A stretch of DNA of 64,000 bases from Crossiella sp. CA-258035 (lineage in GTDB: Bacteria; Actinomycetota; Actinomycetes; Mycobacteriales; Pseudonocardiaceae), in contig NZ_CP116413.1 of the NCBI RefSeq assembly GCF_030064675.1, forward strand, positions 8,585,501 to 8,649,500, read 5' to 3'. A model generated the notes under the pieces. That model saw nothing but the letters and a program-made list of their open reading frames with translations, made no database searches and was not told the DNA's origin. A program made the translations under genes and the position numbers. This document shows, one piece after another, positions 11,842 to 19,079 of this stretch; position 1 is the first letter of the stretch; the number at the start of each line of letters is the position of its first letter.

Positions 11842-12590
11842 GAGTAAGACCGCCTCTGGTCCGGCGGAGGAATTTCCGCGCCCTTGTACTCGACCGGGAT
11901 CCCGCCGAGCGGGTAGTCCTTGCGCTGGGGGTGGCCGTCCCAGTCGTCCGGCATGAGGATCCGGGTCAGCGCGGGGTGGCCGTCGTAGACGATGCCGAAC
12001 ATGTCCCAGGCCTCCCGCTCCTGCCAGTCCGCGGTCGGGTAGACCTCGACCACGCTGGGCACGTGCGGGTCCTCGATGTCCATGGCGACCTCGAGCCGGA
12101 TCCGGCGGCGGTAGGTCATCGAGGTCAGGTGGTAGACCGAGTGCAGGCGCTGCGGCACGTCCACGCCGTAGTCCACGCCGGAGACCGAGCTGCACAGCTC
12201 GAAGCGCAGGGCCTGGTCGTCGCGGAGCAGCCGGCACAGTTCGAGCAGGTGCTCGCGGCGGACGTAGAAGGTGATCTCGCCGCGGTCCACGGTGATCTGC
12301 TGGACCGCCTCGGCCGGGATGCCCTTCTCCGCCATGGCCATGGACAGCTCGTCGACGAACTCGTCGAACCAGCCGCCGTAGGGGCGCTCGCTGGGCGCGG
12401 GCGCGTAGGCGGGCAGGCGCAGGCCGCCGAAACCGGAGGTGTCGCCGGAGCCGGAGACGTTGAACATGCCCTTGCGGTTCTTGCCGGCCACGACACCGCC
12501 AGCGGCGAGGTGCTCCTCGTGCTGGGCCTCGGTCATGTCCGCCGAGCTGTGGGCTTCGCCCTTGGGCTCGGGGAGGTTCGCGTCAGTCAC
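11838..12590 (-). CDS. nuoC: NADH-quinone oxidoreductase subunit C (30 kDa)
   Basis: Peripheral-arm subunit that packs against NuoD. The signature region [23 protein letters not shown] is near the C-terminus, followed by the [19 protein letters not shown] motif. 250 residues, with an N-terminal extension of about 60 residues (acidic, Gly-rich) before the fold. It starts 6 bases after nuoB and overlaps nuoD by four bases. Confidence 0.97.
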   Translation of the reverse strand: MTDANLPEPKGEAHSSADMTEAQHEEHLAAGGVVAGKNRKGMFNVSGSGDTSGFGGLRLPAYAPAPSERPYGGWFDEFVDELSMAMAEKGIPAEAVQQITVDRGEITFYVRREHLLELCRLLRDDQALRFELCSSVSGVDYGVDVPQRLHSVYHLTSMTYRRRIRLEVAMDIEDPHVPSVVEVYPTADWQEREAWDMFGIVYDGHPALTRILMPDDWDGHPQRKDYPLGGIPVEYKGAEIPPPDQRRSYS

Positions 12591-12596
12591 AGCCGA

Positions 12597-13148
12597 TCAC
12601 TTCTTCTTGGCGTACCGGACGGAGGACGGGATCATCTCGGTGCGCGCGCCGCTGGCGGCCCGCAGCGCGGCCCGCTTGGGCCCGAGCGGCTCGTCCATGA
12701 TCTTGGCGTGGATCTTCAGGATCGCGTCCAGCAGCATCTCCGGCCGCGGCGGACAGCCGGGCAGGTACATGTCCACCGGCACGACGTGGTCGACGCCCTG
12801 GACCACCGCGTAGTTGTTGAACATGCCGCCGGAGGAGGCGCACACGCCCATCGCGAGCACCCAGCGCGGCTCGGGCATCTGGTCGTAGATCTGGCGCAGC
12901 ACCGGGGCCATCTTGTTGGTCACCCGGCCGGCCACGATCATCAGGTCGGCCTGGCGCGGGGAGGCGCGGAAGGCCTCCATGCCGAAGCGGCCGAGGTCGT
13001 AGCGCGGCGCGCCGGTGGTCATCATCTCGATCGCGCAGCAGGCCAGCCCGAAGGTGGCGGGCCACAGCGAGGACTTGCGCGACCAGTTGACCAGTTTCTC
13101 CACGCTGGCCAACAGAATCCCGTTGGGCAGCTTCTCCTCAAGACCCAT
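12597..13148 (-). CDS. nuoB: NADH-quinone oxidoreductase subunit B (N2 cluster)
   Basis: Carries the terminal 4Fe-4S cluster N2 that reduces quinone. Ligands are the tandem cysteines C37-C38 (LACCAIEMM), C103 (GVCASSGG) and C132 (PGCPPRPE). 183 residues, standard. It starts three bases after nuoA. Confidence 0.98.
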   Translation of the reverse strand: MGLEEKLPNGILLASVEKLVNWSRKSSLWPATFGLACCAIEMMTTGAPRYDLGRFGMEAFRASPRQADLMIVAGRVTNKMAPVLRQIYDQMPEPRWVLAMGVCASSGGMFNNYAVVQGVDHVVPVDMYLPGCPPRPEMLLDAILKIHAKIMDEPLGPKRAALRAASGARTEMIPSSVRYAKKK

Positions 13149-13151
13149 GAC

Positions 13152-13517
13152 TCAGCTCCAGTCCAGGCCGCCGCGCCGCCACACGTAGACGTAGGCGAAG
13201 CCGACCGTGCCGATGAAGAGGGCGATCTCTACCAGTCCGAACAGGCCGAGCTGGCCCGCGGTCACCGCGAAGGGGTAGAGGAACACCATTTCGATGTCGA
13301 ACAGGATGAACAGCATCGCCGTCAGGTAGTAGGCGACCGGCATCCGCCCACCGCCGACCACCGGCTGGGGCGAGGGCTCGATTCCGCACTCGTACGCGTC
13401 GAGCTTGGCCTTGTTGTACCGCCGGGGCCCGATGTAGGGCGCGACCGCGACCGAGCCCAGGGCGAACACCAAGGCCAGCAAGAACATCAGCACGAGGGGG
13501 AGGTAAGAGTGGAGCAC
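13152..13517 (-). CDS. nuoA: NADH-quinone oxidoreductase subunit A, first gene of nuo operon
   Basis: Three-helix membrane subunit at the arm junction. Conserved YECGIEP (residues 41-47) and MLFILFDIEMVFLYPFA are present. 121 residues. The start is GTG at 13517 (MLHSYLPLV). It heads the operon; the region upstream holds a Rex-type operator and a conserved TACACT box. Confidence 0.97.
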   Translation of the reverse strand: MLHSYLPLVLMFLLALVFALGSVAVAPYIGPRRYNKAKLDAYECGIEPSPQPVVGGGRMPVAYYLTAMLFILFDIEMVFLYPFAVTAGQLGLFGLVEIALFIGTVGFAYVYVWRRGGLDWS

Positions 13518-13615
13518 TGTCCCGCCGCCGTCCTTTCCTCATCCGCGCTCGTCAACGGCCGTGACAGCCGCCGTCCGATGGGCACCCTAGGCATTCGGGC
13601 GATCCAGCCATGCAG

Positions 13616-13634
13616 TAAGGTTCACCTAACTTGC
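13616..13634. promoter_or_regulatory. Possible DtxR/IdeR-type iron box
   Basis: TAAGGTTCACCTAACTTGC matches the actinobacterial iron-box consensus TWAGGTWAGSCTWACCTWA at 14 of 19 positions by hand count. It lies 99 bases before nuoA, downstream of the Rex-type site. The score is marginal, so this is a weak candidate. Confidence 0.25.
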
Positions 13635-13653
13635 CGGTGAGGTGCGCCAGAGC

Positions 13654-13672
13654 TTGTGAACTTGTTCACGAA
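13654..13672 (-). promoter_or_regulatory. Rex-type operator upstream of nuoA
   Basis: TTGTGAACTTGTTCACGAA contains TGTGAAC-N3-TTCACg, matching 12 of 13 fixed positions of the Streptomyces Rex operator TGTGAACNNNTTCACA. The inner hexamers GTGAAC and GTTCAC form a perfect inverted repeat. It lies 136 bases before the nuoA start. Rex is an NADH/NAD+-sensing repressor known to act on nuo in Streptomyces. The rex gene itself is not in this window. Confidence 0.8.
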
Positions 13673-13684
13673 CTCCAACTCCGA

Positions 13685-13690
13685 AGTGTA
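13685..13690 (-). promoter_or_regulatory. Probable -10 box of nuo promoter (TACACT)
   Basis: TACACT on the minus strand lies exactly 12 bases upstream of the Rex-type operator, the same spacing as before menJ. It fits the actinobacterial TANNNT -10. Transcription would start just before the operator, so a bound repressor would block it. No convincing -35 was found; TGA-N8-TACACT is shared with the menJ site. Confidence 0.5.
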
Positions 13691-13946
13691 TGACCCGCTC
13701 AACGACTCGCGCGCGCCGGGACACCCTTGGGCCACCCCTTCGAAGCTGGACCGCCGAATGGCCCAACACGCTAGGCCGTCCGCCCGGTGCTCGCCAGGCG
13801 GCGCGCACCGGGCCGTAAGCGTGAACCTCTCTCATACCGCGCTCCGGATTCACCGAGCACCTTGCTTCCATTCTTGTCTGCCAATAACCTCGCCTCCGCA
13901 AAGGGGGGCCTTTGCGAACATGATTCGATAGCCAGGGGGGCAATCG

Positions 13947-15158
13947 ATGTGGTTTCGCTTATCCATAATTGCAGTAGCGCTGATCTCTGGCGCGATATTG
14001 GCACCACCAACCGCGCTGGCTTCCGGCAACCAGGCGAGCGATCGCGACAAGCAGTGGGTCGCCGACGCGAGTCTGCGCTACCTCCAAGAACGAGCTGATC
14101 GCCTGATCCTCGGCTCGGCAAGATCAAACCAGCGCATGACCTCCGTACGACTCGGGTGGGAACTCGATCAGCGGCTCAGCCTGGAGTCGGCCCGGCTCGA
14201 CCAGCGACGTGTCGAATACCAGAACCTCACCGGCGGGAAGCGGGCGGCCGAGGTCACTCTGACTGATCAACATTGGCGGCCGGGCTCCGCCGACCGGATT
14301 GTTCTGGAAGCCACCGAACACACCAAGCTGTGGTTCGCCAAGGTTTTTCCGGACTCGCCCACCCACGAGCAGTTCCGGCTGCGCCACACGTTCGAGTTCC
14401 GCCGGGACGCCGCCGGGTGGACCATGGTTGACACGGTGCCCCATCTGGTGAGCAGTCTGCCGCCACCCACGCAGTTCGGCCGGGGCCCCGGTGGCAGGTC
14501 CGCTGGCGCCGAGCCGGGCACTGCCCGGTTGAAGGGGGTCGTTCGGTCAAGTACCGACCGAACGACGGCCGACTCTCCCCTGCGAACTGTTCCCGGCAAG
14601 TTCTCCGCTGACGCCGCGCGCCGGCCCGCCTACGACTATGGCGCGATGGTCGCCTACGCCCATCGCCATGCCAAGACCTACAATCCCAACTATCGCGCGT
14701 ACTCCGACACTGACTGCACCAACTTCATCTCGCAGATCATGGAAGCGGGCGGCTGGCAGTACGTCGGATCCACCGTTTTCGAGCGCGATGACCCCACCAA
14801 ATGGTTCTACGGGCCATTCCCCTGGACCACCAGCTACACCTGGTCGGCAGCGCACAACTGGGCCTATTTTGCCCAGATCCACTCACGCCGCACCGCCGGA
14901 CTGGAGAACGTGTGGTTGATGGATCTCGCGGATGTGCTCCAAGTCGATTGGGATCATCCACATGAGGATCCGAATGAACCCGCTGACAACATCGACCACA
15001 CCATGTTGGTCACGGGCCGCGCCGGTGTCAGCGGAAATCCGTACGCCACTCACCTGTGGATGACCTATCACAGCAACGACACCGTGGATCGACCGCTCAT
15101 CGAGATCCTCAAGGAGAACGAGGATCCTGCTAACAAGTGGTATGCGCACCGAACGTGA
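13947..15158 (+). CDS. Secreted protein with C-terminal putative amidase domain (Amidase_6 type)
   Basis: 403 residues. Residues 1-25 form a Sec signal peptide ending in TALA. Residues 30-190 form a poorly conserved region, then an Arg/Ser/Thr linker. From about 228 there is an amidase-like domain: DYGAMVAYAHRHAKTYNPNYR, then DTDCTNFISQIMEAGGW with probable nucleophile C257 and probable H351 in DHTMLVTG. This resembles the putative amidase (Amidase_6, NlpC/P60-like) domains of secreted Gram-positive proteins. The substrate is unknown; peptidoglycan is a guess. The ATG is preceded by AGGGGGG. GC is clearly lower than in neighbouring nuo and men genes, suggesting transfer. It overlaps the next gene by 17 bases. 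Confidence 0.8.
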   Translation: MWFRLSIIAVALISGAILAPPTALASGNQASDRDKQWVADASLRYLQERADRLILGSARSNQRMTSVRLGWELDQRLSLESARLDQRRVEYQNLTGGKRAAEVTLTDQHWRPGSADRIVLEATEHTKLWFAKVFPDSPTHEQFRLRHTFEFRRDAAGWTMVDTVPHLVSSLPPPTQFGRGPGGRSAGAEPGTARLKGVVRSSTDRTTADSPLRTVPGKFSADAARRPAYDYGAMVAYAHRHAKTYNPNYRAYSDTDCTNFISQIMEAGGWQYVGSTVFERDDPTKWFYGPFPWTTSYTWSAAHNWAYFAQIHSRRTAGLENVWLMDLADVLQVDWDHPHEDPNEPADNIDHTMLVTGRAGVSGNPYATHLWMTYHSNDTVDRPLIEILKENEDPANKWYAHRT

Positions 15159-15660
15159 CGTGCCACCGGCCAGACGGCACCGGCTGCCTGCGTGGCTGTT
15201 CGCCGCGCAGGCAGCCGCAGTCCTGCTGGCCGGTTGCGCACTGGAGAAGGTCAGCTATCCGGAGACCGCGCGGCCCTGCGGCAAGCACAACCGCGAGGCG
15301 GCTACCCAGGCTTACCTCGACGCCCTCAACCGCAACGATCGCGAGCAGGTGAAGGCGGTCACCGAAGGGAACGGTCCTGAACTGGAGACGGCGATCGACG
15401 TCCGGATGCGCGCATTCGGCGGCCGCGGGATCGTCGTCGATCGGGTGCGGTTCGCCGACACCGTCCCCTACGTCGACATGGCGCACCTGACCGGGAAGAT
15501 GACCGGCGGCGTCTACCAGGAGGCGGTGCCGCTGGCTCGCCGGGCCAGCGGTTGGTGCGTCAGTATCCACGGGCGGCCGGTACTCACCGAGGTCTACTAC
15601 CCAGCCAACTACCCGACCAGCACGCCGCTGGTGATCCCGCCGCCGTCCAGCACTCGTTAG
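15142..15660 (+). CDS. Predicted lipoprotein, unknown function
   Basis: 172 residues with a basic N-terminus, a hydrophobic stretch and lipobox LLAGC (lipidated C32). The remainder is an alpha+beta domain of about 130 residues (NREAATQAYLDALNRNDREQVK opening) that looks like a small NTF2-like or lipoprotein-type fold; I do not recognise a family. It overlaps the 3' end of the amidase-like gene by 17 bases, so the two are probably cotranscribed. It ends 27 bases before the convergent menJ. Confidence 0.75.
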   Translation: MRTERDVPPARRHRLPAWLFAAQAAAVLLAGCALEKVSYPETARPCGKHNREAATQAYLDALNRNDREQVKAVTEGNGPELETAIDVRMRAFGGRGIVVDRVRFADTVPYVDMAHLTGKMTGGVYQEAVPLARRASGWCVSIHGRPVLTEVYYPANYPTSTPLVIPPPSSTR

Positions 15661-15687
15661 GCCAGGCCGGACGGCCGCGGAACCGGG

Positions 15688-16986
15688 TCAGGCGGTCGGG
15701 GCCAGCTTGGTGGCGGCGGTGATCACGCGGTCCATCGCGTCGCCGTCCTTGGGGTCGTACAGGCCAGCCAGCAGCTTGAGCACGAAGCGCATCAGCGGCT
15801 TGATCGGCATGCCGTACTTGGTGGCGGTGCGCATGATCGTCGGGTTGCCGATCAGCTTGCTGAAGATGTTGCCGAGCCGGTAGTAGCCGCCGAGGGCCTC
15901 GGAGACGGCCACCGGGTAGCGGTGCAGGGCGCGCTCGCGGCTGAGGCCCTCCGGGCGGGCCAGGGCGTGCACCACGCATTCGGCGGCCAGCCGGGCGCTT
16001 TCCATGGCGTAGCCGATGCCCTCGCCGTTGAACGGGTTGACCATGCCGCCCGCGTCGCCGACCAGCAGCAGGCCGTTGCGGTAGTGCGGGGTGCGGTTGA
16101 AGCCCATCGGCAGCGCGGCGCCGCCGACCTTGCCGATCGCGTTGGGCTCGCGCAGGCCCCACTCCTCCGGCGTGCCGTCCAGCCAGGAGCGCAGCAGCTG
16201 CCGGTAGTCGACCTTGCCGTAGGCCTTGGAGGTGGACAGGATGCCCAGCCCCACGTTCACCGTGCCATCGCCCATGCCGAAGATCCAGCCGTAGCCGGGC
16301 AGCAGCTTGGGCTCACCGGCGTTGGACCTGTCCCACAGCTCCAGGTGCGACTCGAGGTAGTCGTCCTTGCTGCGCGGGGACTCGTAGTAGCGGCGCACCG
16401 CGATGCCCATCGGGCGGTCGTCGCGCTTCTCCAGGCCGACCGAGAGGGCCAGCCGGGCGGAGACGCCGTCGCAGGCCAGCACCAGCGGGGCGCGGTAGGT
16501 GACCGGGGTCTTCTCCTTGCCCGCGTTGGCCGTCACGCCGATCACCCGGCCGGTCCGGTCGTCGGTGACCGCGCCGGTGACGTGCGTGTTCTGCAGCAGC
16601 CGGGCCCCGGCCAGCTGCGCGTTCTGGGCCAGCATCTCGTCGAAGTCCTGGCGCGGGCGGACCACGCCGTAGGGCGGGAAGGTGGCCAGATCCGGCCAGT
16701 CCAGCTCCAGGGTGACGCCGCCGCCGACCACGCGCAGGCCGCGGTTGTGCAGCCAGCCCGCCTCTTCCCTGGTGTCGATGCCCAGGTCGATCAGCTGCTT
16801 CACCCCGCGCGGGGTGAGGCCGTCGCCGCAGACCTTCTCCCGCGGGAACTCGCTCTTCTCCAGCAGCAGCACGTCCAGGCCGGCGCGGGCCAGGTAGGTG
16901 GCCGCGGTGGAGCCGGCCGGACCGGCGCCGACCACGATGACCTCGGCGTCCTCGTGCGGCTGACGTCGGCTGGTCGGGGTGGTCAT
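15688..16986 (-). CDS. menJ: Geranylgeranyl reductase family flavoprotein, likely menaquinone saturase MenJ
   Basis: FAD-dependent reductase of 432 residues. The N-terminal dinucleotide motif is VIVVGAGPAGSTAA (G20xG22xxG25); KVCGDGLTPRGV follows, and GDAGGMVNPFNGEGIGYAMES lies near residue 295. The family saturates isoprenoid chains. Beside menG, and with an M. tuberculosis MenJ-like setting, reduction of one menaquinone isoprene unit is the likely role. GAGGAG sits 5 bases before the ATG. A Rex-type operator lies 28 bases upstream, so it is probably NADH/NAD+-regulated along with complex I. Confidence 0.87.
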   Translation of the reverse strand: MTTPTSRRQPHEDAEVIVVGAGPAGSTAATYLARAGLDVLLLEKSEFPREKVCGDGLTPRGVKQLIDLGIDTREEAGWLHNRGLRVVGGGVTLELDWPDLATFPPYGVVRPRQDFDEMLAQNAQLAGARLLQNTHVTGAVTDDRTGRVIGVTANAGKEKTPVTYRAPLVLACDGVSARLALSVGLEKRDDRPMGIAVRRYYESPRSKDDYLESHLELWDRSNAGEPKLLPGYGWIFGMGDGTVNVGLGILSTSKAYGKVDYRQLLRSWLDGTPEEWGLREPNAIGKVGGAALPMGFNRTPHYRNGLLLVGDAGGMVNPFNGEGIGYAMESARLAAECVVHALARPEGLSRERALHRYPVAVSEALGGYYRLGNIFSKLIGNPTIMRTATKYGMPIKPLMRFVLKLLAGLYDPKDGDAMDRVITAATKLAPTA

Positions 16987-17014
16987 CGAGGCTCCTCAGT
17001 CGATCGGGGCGAGC

Positions 17015-17033
17015 TTGTGAACTTCTTCACGAA
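17015..17033 (-). promoter_or_regulatory. Rex-type operator upstream of menJ
   Basis: TTGTGAACTTCTTCACGAA is a one-base variant of the nuo operator and again matches 12 of 13 fixed positions of the Rex consensus. The surrounding 40 bases (17012-17051) align with 13651-13690 at 33 positions without gaps. It lies between the menG stop and the menJ start. Confidence 0.78.
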
Positions 17034-17045
17034 GTCCCAAGTCGG

Positions 17046-17051
17046 AGTGTA
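17046..17051 (-). promoter_or_regulatory. Probable -10 box of menJ promoter (TACACT)
   Basis: TACACT on the minus strand, 12 bases before the Rex-type operator, at the same position as in the nuo promoter. It lies just past the menG stop, which gives menJ its own promoter although menG is transcribed toward it. Confidence 0.5.
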
Positions 17052-17059
17052 GTCGGTGG

Positions 17060-17743
17060 TCAGGGCTTGACCGCGCGGTGCAGCGCGACCACGCCACCGG
17101 TGAGGTTGCGCCAGGCCACGTCCTCCCAGCCAGCGCCCGCGATCAGCTCGGCCAGCTCGCGCTGGTCCGGCCAGGCCTTGATCGACTCGGCCAGGTAGGC
17201 GTAGGCGTCGGTGTTGGAGGAGAACCGGCGCGCGATGACCGGGAAGGCGCGCAGGTAGGTGTGGTAGCCCAGCCGCATCGGGCCCCAGGTCGGCCGGGAG
17301 AACTCGCAGATCACCAGGCGCCCGCCGGAGCGGGTGACCCTGGCCAGCTCGCTCAGCGCGAGGCTGGTCTCCTGCATGTTGCGCAGCCCGAAGGACACGG
17401 TGACCGCGTCGAAGACCTCGTCGGCGAAGGGCAGCCGCAGGCCGTCGGCGGCCACCATGGGCAGCCCGCGCCGCTTGCCGCGCTGCAGCATGCCGAAGGA
17501 GAAGTCCGCGGCCACGCACCAGGCCCCGGTGCTGGCCAGGTCCGCGGTGGAGGTCGCGGTGCCCGCCGCGAGGTCCAGCACCCGGTCGCCCGGCCGCAGG
17601 TCCAGCGCGCGGGTGGTCTTGGCCCGCCAGCGCCGGTCCATGCCCATCGCGAGCACCGTGTTGGTGAAGTCGTAGCGCCGCGCGACGCCGTCGAACATCT
17701 CGGCTACTTCGCGCGGGTTCTTGTCCAAACCAGCCCTGACCAT
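17060..17743 (-). CDS. menG: Demethylmenaquinone methyltransferase
   Basis: SAM-dependent C-methyltransferase for the last ring step of menaquinone synthesis. 227 residues. The N-terminus ([20 protein letters not shown]) is typical of MenG/UbiE. The SAM loop is [16 protein letters not shown] (residues 55-70). [11 protein letters not shown] and [17 protein letters not shown] complete the family signature. A TAGGCT -10 lies 6 bases before the ATG, so a leaderless transcript is likely. The upstream promoter region is occupied by a long palindrome. Confidence 0.95.
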   Translation of the reverse strand: MVRAGLDKNPREVAEMFDGVARRYDFTNTVLAMGMDRRWRAKTTRALDLRPGDRVLDLAAGTATSTADLASTGAWCVAADFSFGMLQRGKRRGLPMVAADGLRLPFADEVFDAVTVSFGLRNMQETSLALSELARVTRSGGRLVICEFSRPTWGPMRLGYHTYLRAFPVIARRFSSNTDAYAYLAESIKAWPDQRELAELIAGAGWEDVAWRNLTGGVVALHRAVKP

Positions 17744-17754
17744 GGGGGCAGCCT

Positions 17755-17916
17755 AGGGCCTGCCTGCGGAGCACCGCCTGTGAGAGTCATGATCGAGGCG
17801 GTTCCTGGTGGCGCAGCCGGACCGCCCTCATACCGGGCGTATTCGGGTGGTCCGGCTGTGTCACCAGGGACCGCCTCGGCGCGGCTATCGCGGGCGGTGC
17901 TCCGCAGGCAGGCCCT
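17755..17916. repeat. Nested long palindrome (outer 24-bp perfect arms, inner 29-bp arms)
   Basis: The outer arms 17755-17778 and 17893-17916 are perfect 24-base inverted repeats. The inner arms 17795-17823 and 17849-17877 match at 26 of 29 positions. All three differences become G-U wobble pairs in the plus-strand RNA. A 25-base loop (17824-17848) starts with GCCC-N7-GGGC. It fills the gap between menG and a glycosyltransferase gene, touches the menG -10 box, and has no open frame. It could be a MITE-like element, a transcriptional barrier or a structured RNA. Confidence 0.85.
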
Positions 17917-17919
17917 CGC

Positions 17920-19032
17920 TTATCGGCTGACTTGCAGCGCGTCCAGCATCCCGTCCACCGCGCGCGGCCACGGGAACTGCTCGGCGCGGGCGCGGGCGGC
18001 GGCGCGGCGGCCGACCTCCGGCTTGTCCAGCAGCGCGGTGACCGCGCCGGCGAAGGCGCGGGCGTAGTCGGGCACGGCGGCGCCGCAGTTCGGGCGGACG
18101 ATCTCGCGCAGCGCGGAGGACTGGGAGACCACCACCGGGGTGCCGGAGGCCAGCGCCTCCAGCGCGGCCAGGCCGAAGGTCTCGTGCGGGCCGGGGGCCA
18201 GCGAGACGTCCGAGGTGGCCAGCAGGTTCGCCACGTCGTTGCGGGAGTTGACGAAGCCGAGGAAGGTCACCGGCAGCCCGGCGGCCCTGCGTTCCAGCGC
18301 CTCCCGGCGCGGGCCATCACCGGCGATCACCAGGCGCACGTCGTGGCCGGACTCGTGCAGCTCGGCCAGGGTGTCCACGCTGCGCTCCACGTGCTTCTCC
18401 ACCGACAACCGTCCACAGTGGACAAGCAGGTTCTCCGCGCCGGCGGCCAGCTCCGCGCGCAGGGCGGGGTCGTGCCTGGCCGGGGTGAAGGTGTCCAGGT
18501 CGACCCCGAGCGGCACCCGCAGCACGTTGTCCGCGCCGATCCGGTCGAACTCCTCGCGGGCGAACTCGGTGGTGCACACCACGGTCTCGTACCCGGCGGC
18601 CATCCGGGTGTTCGCCCAGTCGGCGACCCGGCGGGCGGCGGGCGCCGGCAGGAAGAACTGCTCCAGCAGCCGGTCGAAGCGCTCGTGCGAGATCACCACG
18701 TTGGGCACCCCGCGCTTGCTGGCCCAGCGGCCCATGCCGCGCAGGGTGATCCGGTCGGAGACCTCCAGCCGGTCCGGCCGCAGCCTGCTCAGCAGCGACT
18801 GCACCCGCACCGGGTCGACCACCCGGTAGCCGCCCATGAACGGCACTTTCGGCGCGGGCAGGGTGATCCGCCGCACGCCGGAGGGCAGCAGCTCGTCGTC
18901 CCGGCGCGGGCCGGGCACGATCAGCACCACCTCGTGCCCCGCGGCCACGTACCCGGCGCCCAGGTGGTTCAGCGCGGTGCGCAGGCCGCCCGAACGCGGG
19001 CCGTAGAAGTTCGCCAGCTGCACGATCCGCAT
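17920..19032 (-). CDS. GT4-type glycosyltransferase
   Basis: 370 residues, two Rossmann halves (GT-B). The N-terminus MRIVQLANFYGPRSGGLRTAL and the donor-site block PHETFGLAALEALASGTPVV are typical of GT4 enzymes using nucleotide-sugar donors. Likely role: a mannosyltransferase for phosphatidylinositol mannosides, glycolipids or polysaccharide, inferred from the neighbouring MgtA-like gene. Cytoplasmic or membrane-peripheral; no membrane helices. It lies downstream of the MgtA-like gene on the same strand, 47 bases away, with no clear ribosome site. Confidence 0.85.
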   Translation of the reverse strand: MRIVQLANFYGPRSGGLRTALNHLGAGYVAAGHEVVLIVPGPRRDDELLPSGVRRITLPAPKVPFMGGYRVVDPVRVQSLLSRLRPDRLEVSDRITLRGMGRWASKRGVPNVVISHERFDRLLEQFFLPAPAARRVADWANTRMAAGYETVVCTTEFAREEFDRIGADNVLRVPLGVDLDTFTPARHDPALRAELAAGAENLLVHCGRLSVEKHVERSVDTLAELHESGHDVRLVIAGDGPRREALERRAAGLPVTFLGFVNSRNDVANLLATSDVSLAPGPHETFGLAALEALASGTPVVVSQSSALREIVRPNCGAAVPDYARAFAGAVTALLDKPEVGRRAAARARAEQFPWPRAVDGMLDALQVSR

Positions 19033-19079
19033 CGGGGCACCGGTCCTTGGTAGTCGGGCTAGAGCCCTTCCAGAGTGCC

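Larger units (their letters stand above)
13518..13946. other. Divergent intergenic region between nuoA and the amidase-like gene
   Basis: This 429-base spacer holds the nuo control elements: an imperfect iron-box-like dyad (13616-13634), a Rex-type operator (13654-13672) and a TACACT box on the minus strand (13685-13690). Short open frames on both strands have no family resemblance or ribosome site that I trust. Base composition drops from about 13800 toward the amidase gene, and a purine-rich AGGGGGG ribosome site precedes its ATG at 13947. Confidence 0.7.

Noticed and set aside
13626-13943. 105-codon minus-strand frame upstream of nuoA
   Set aside because: It spans the Rex-type operator and promoter, has no ribosome site and no recognisable domain.
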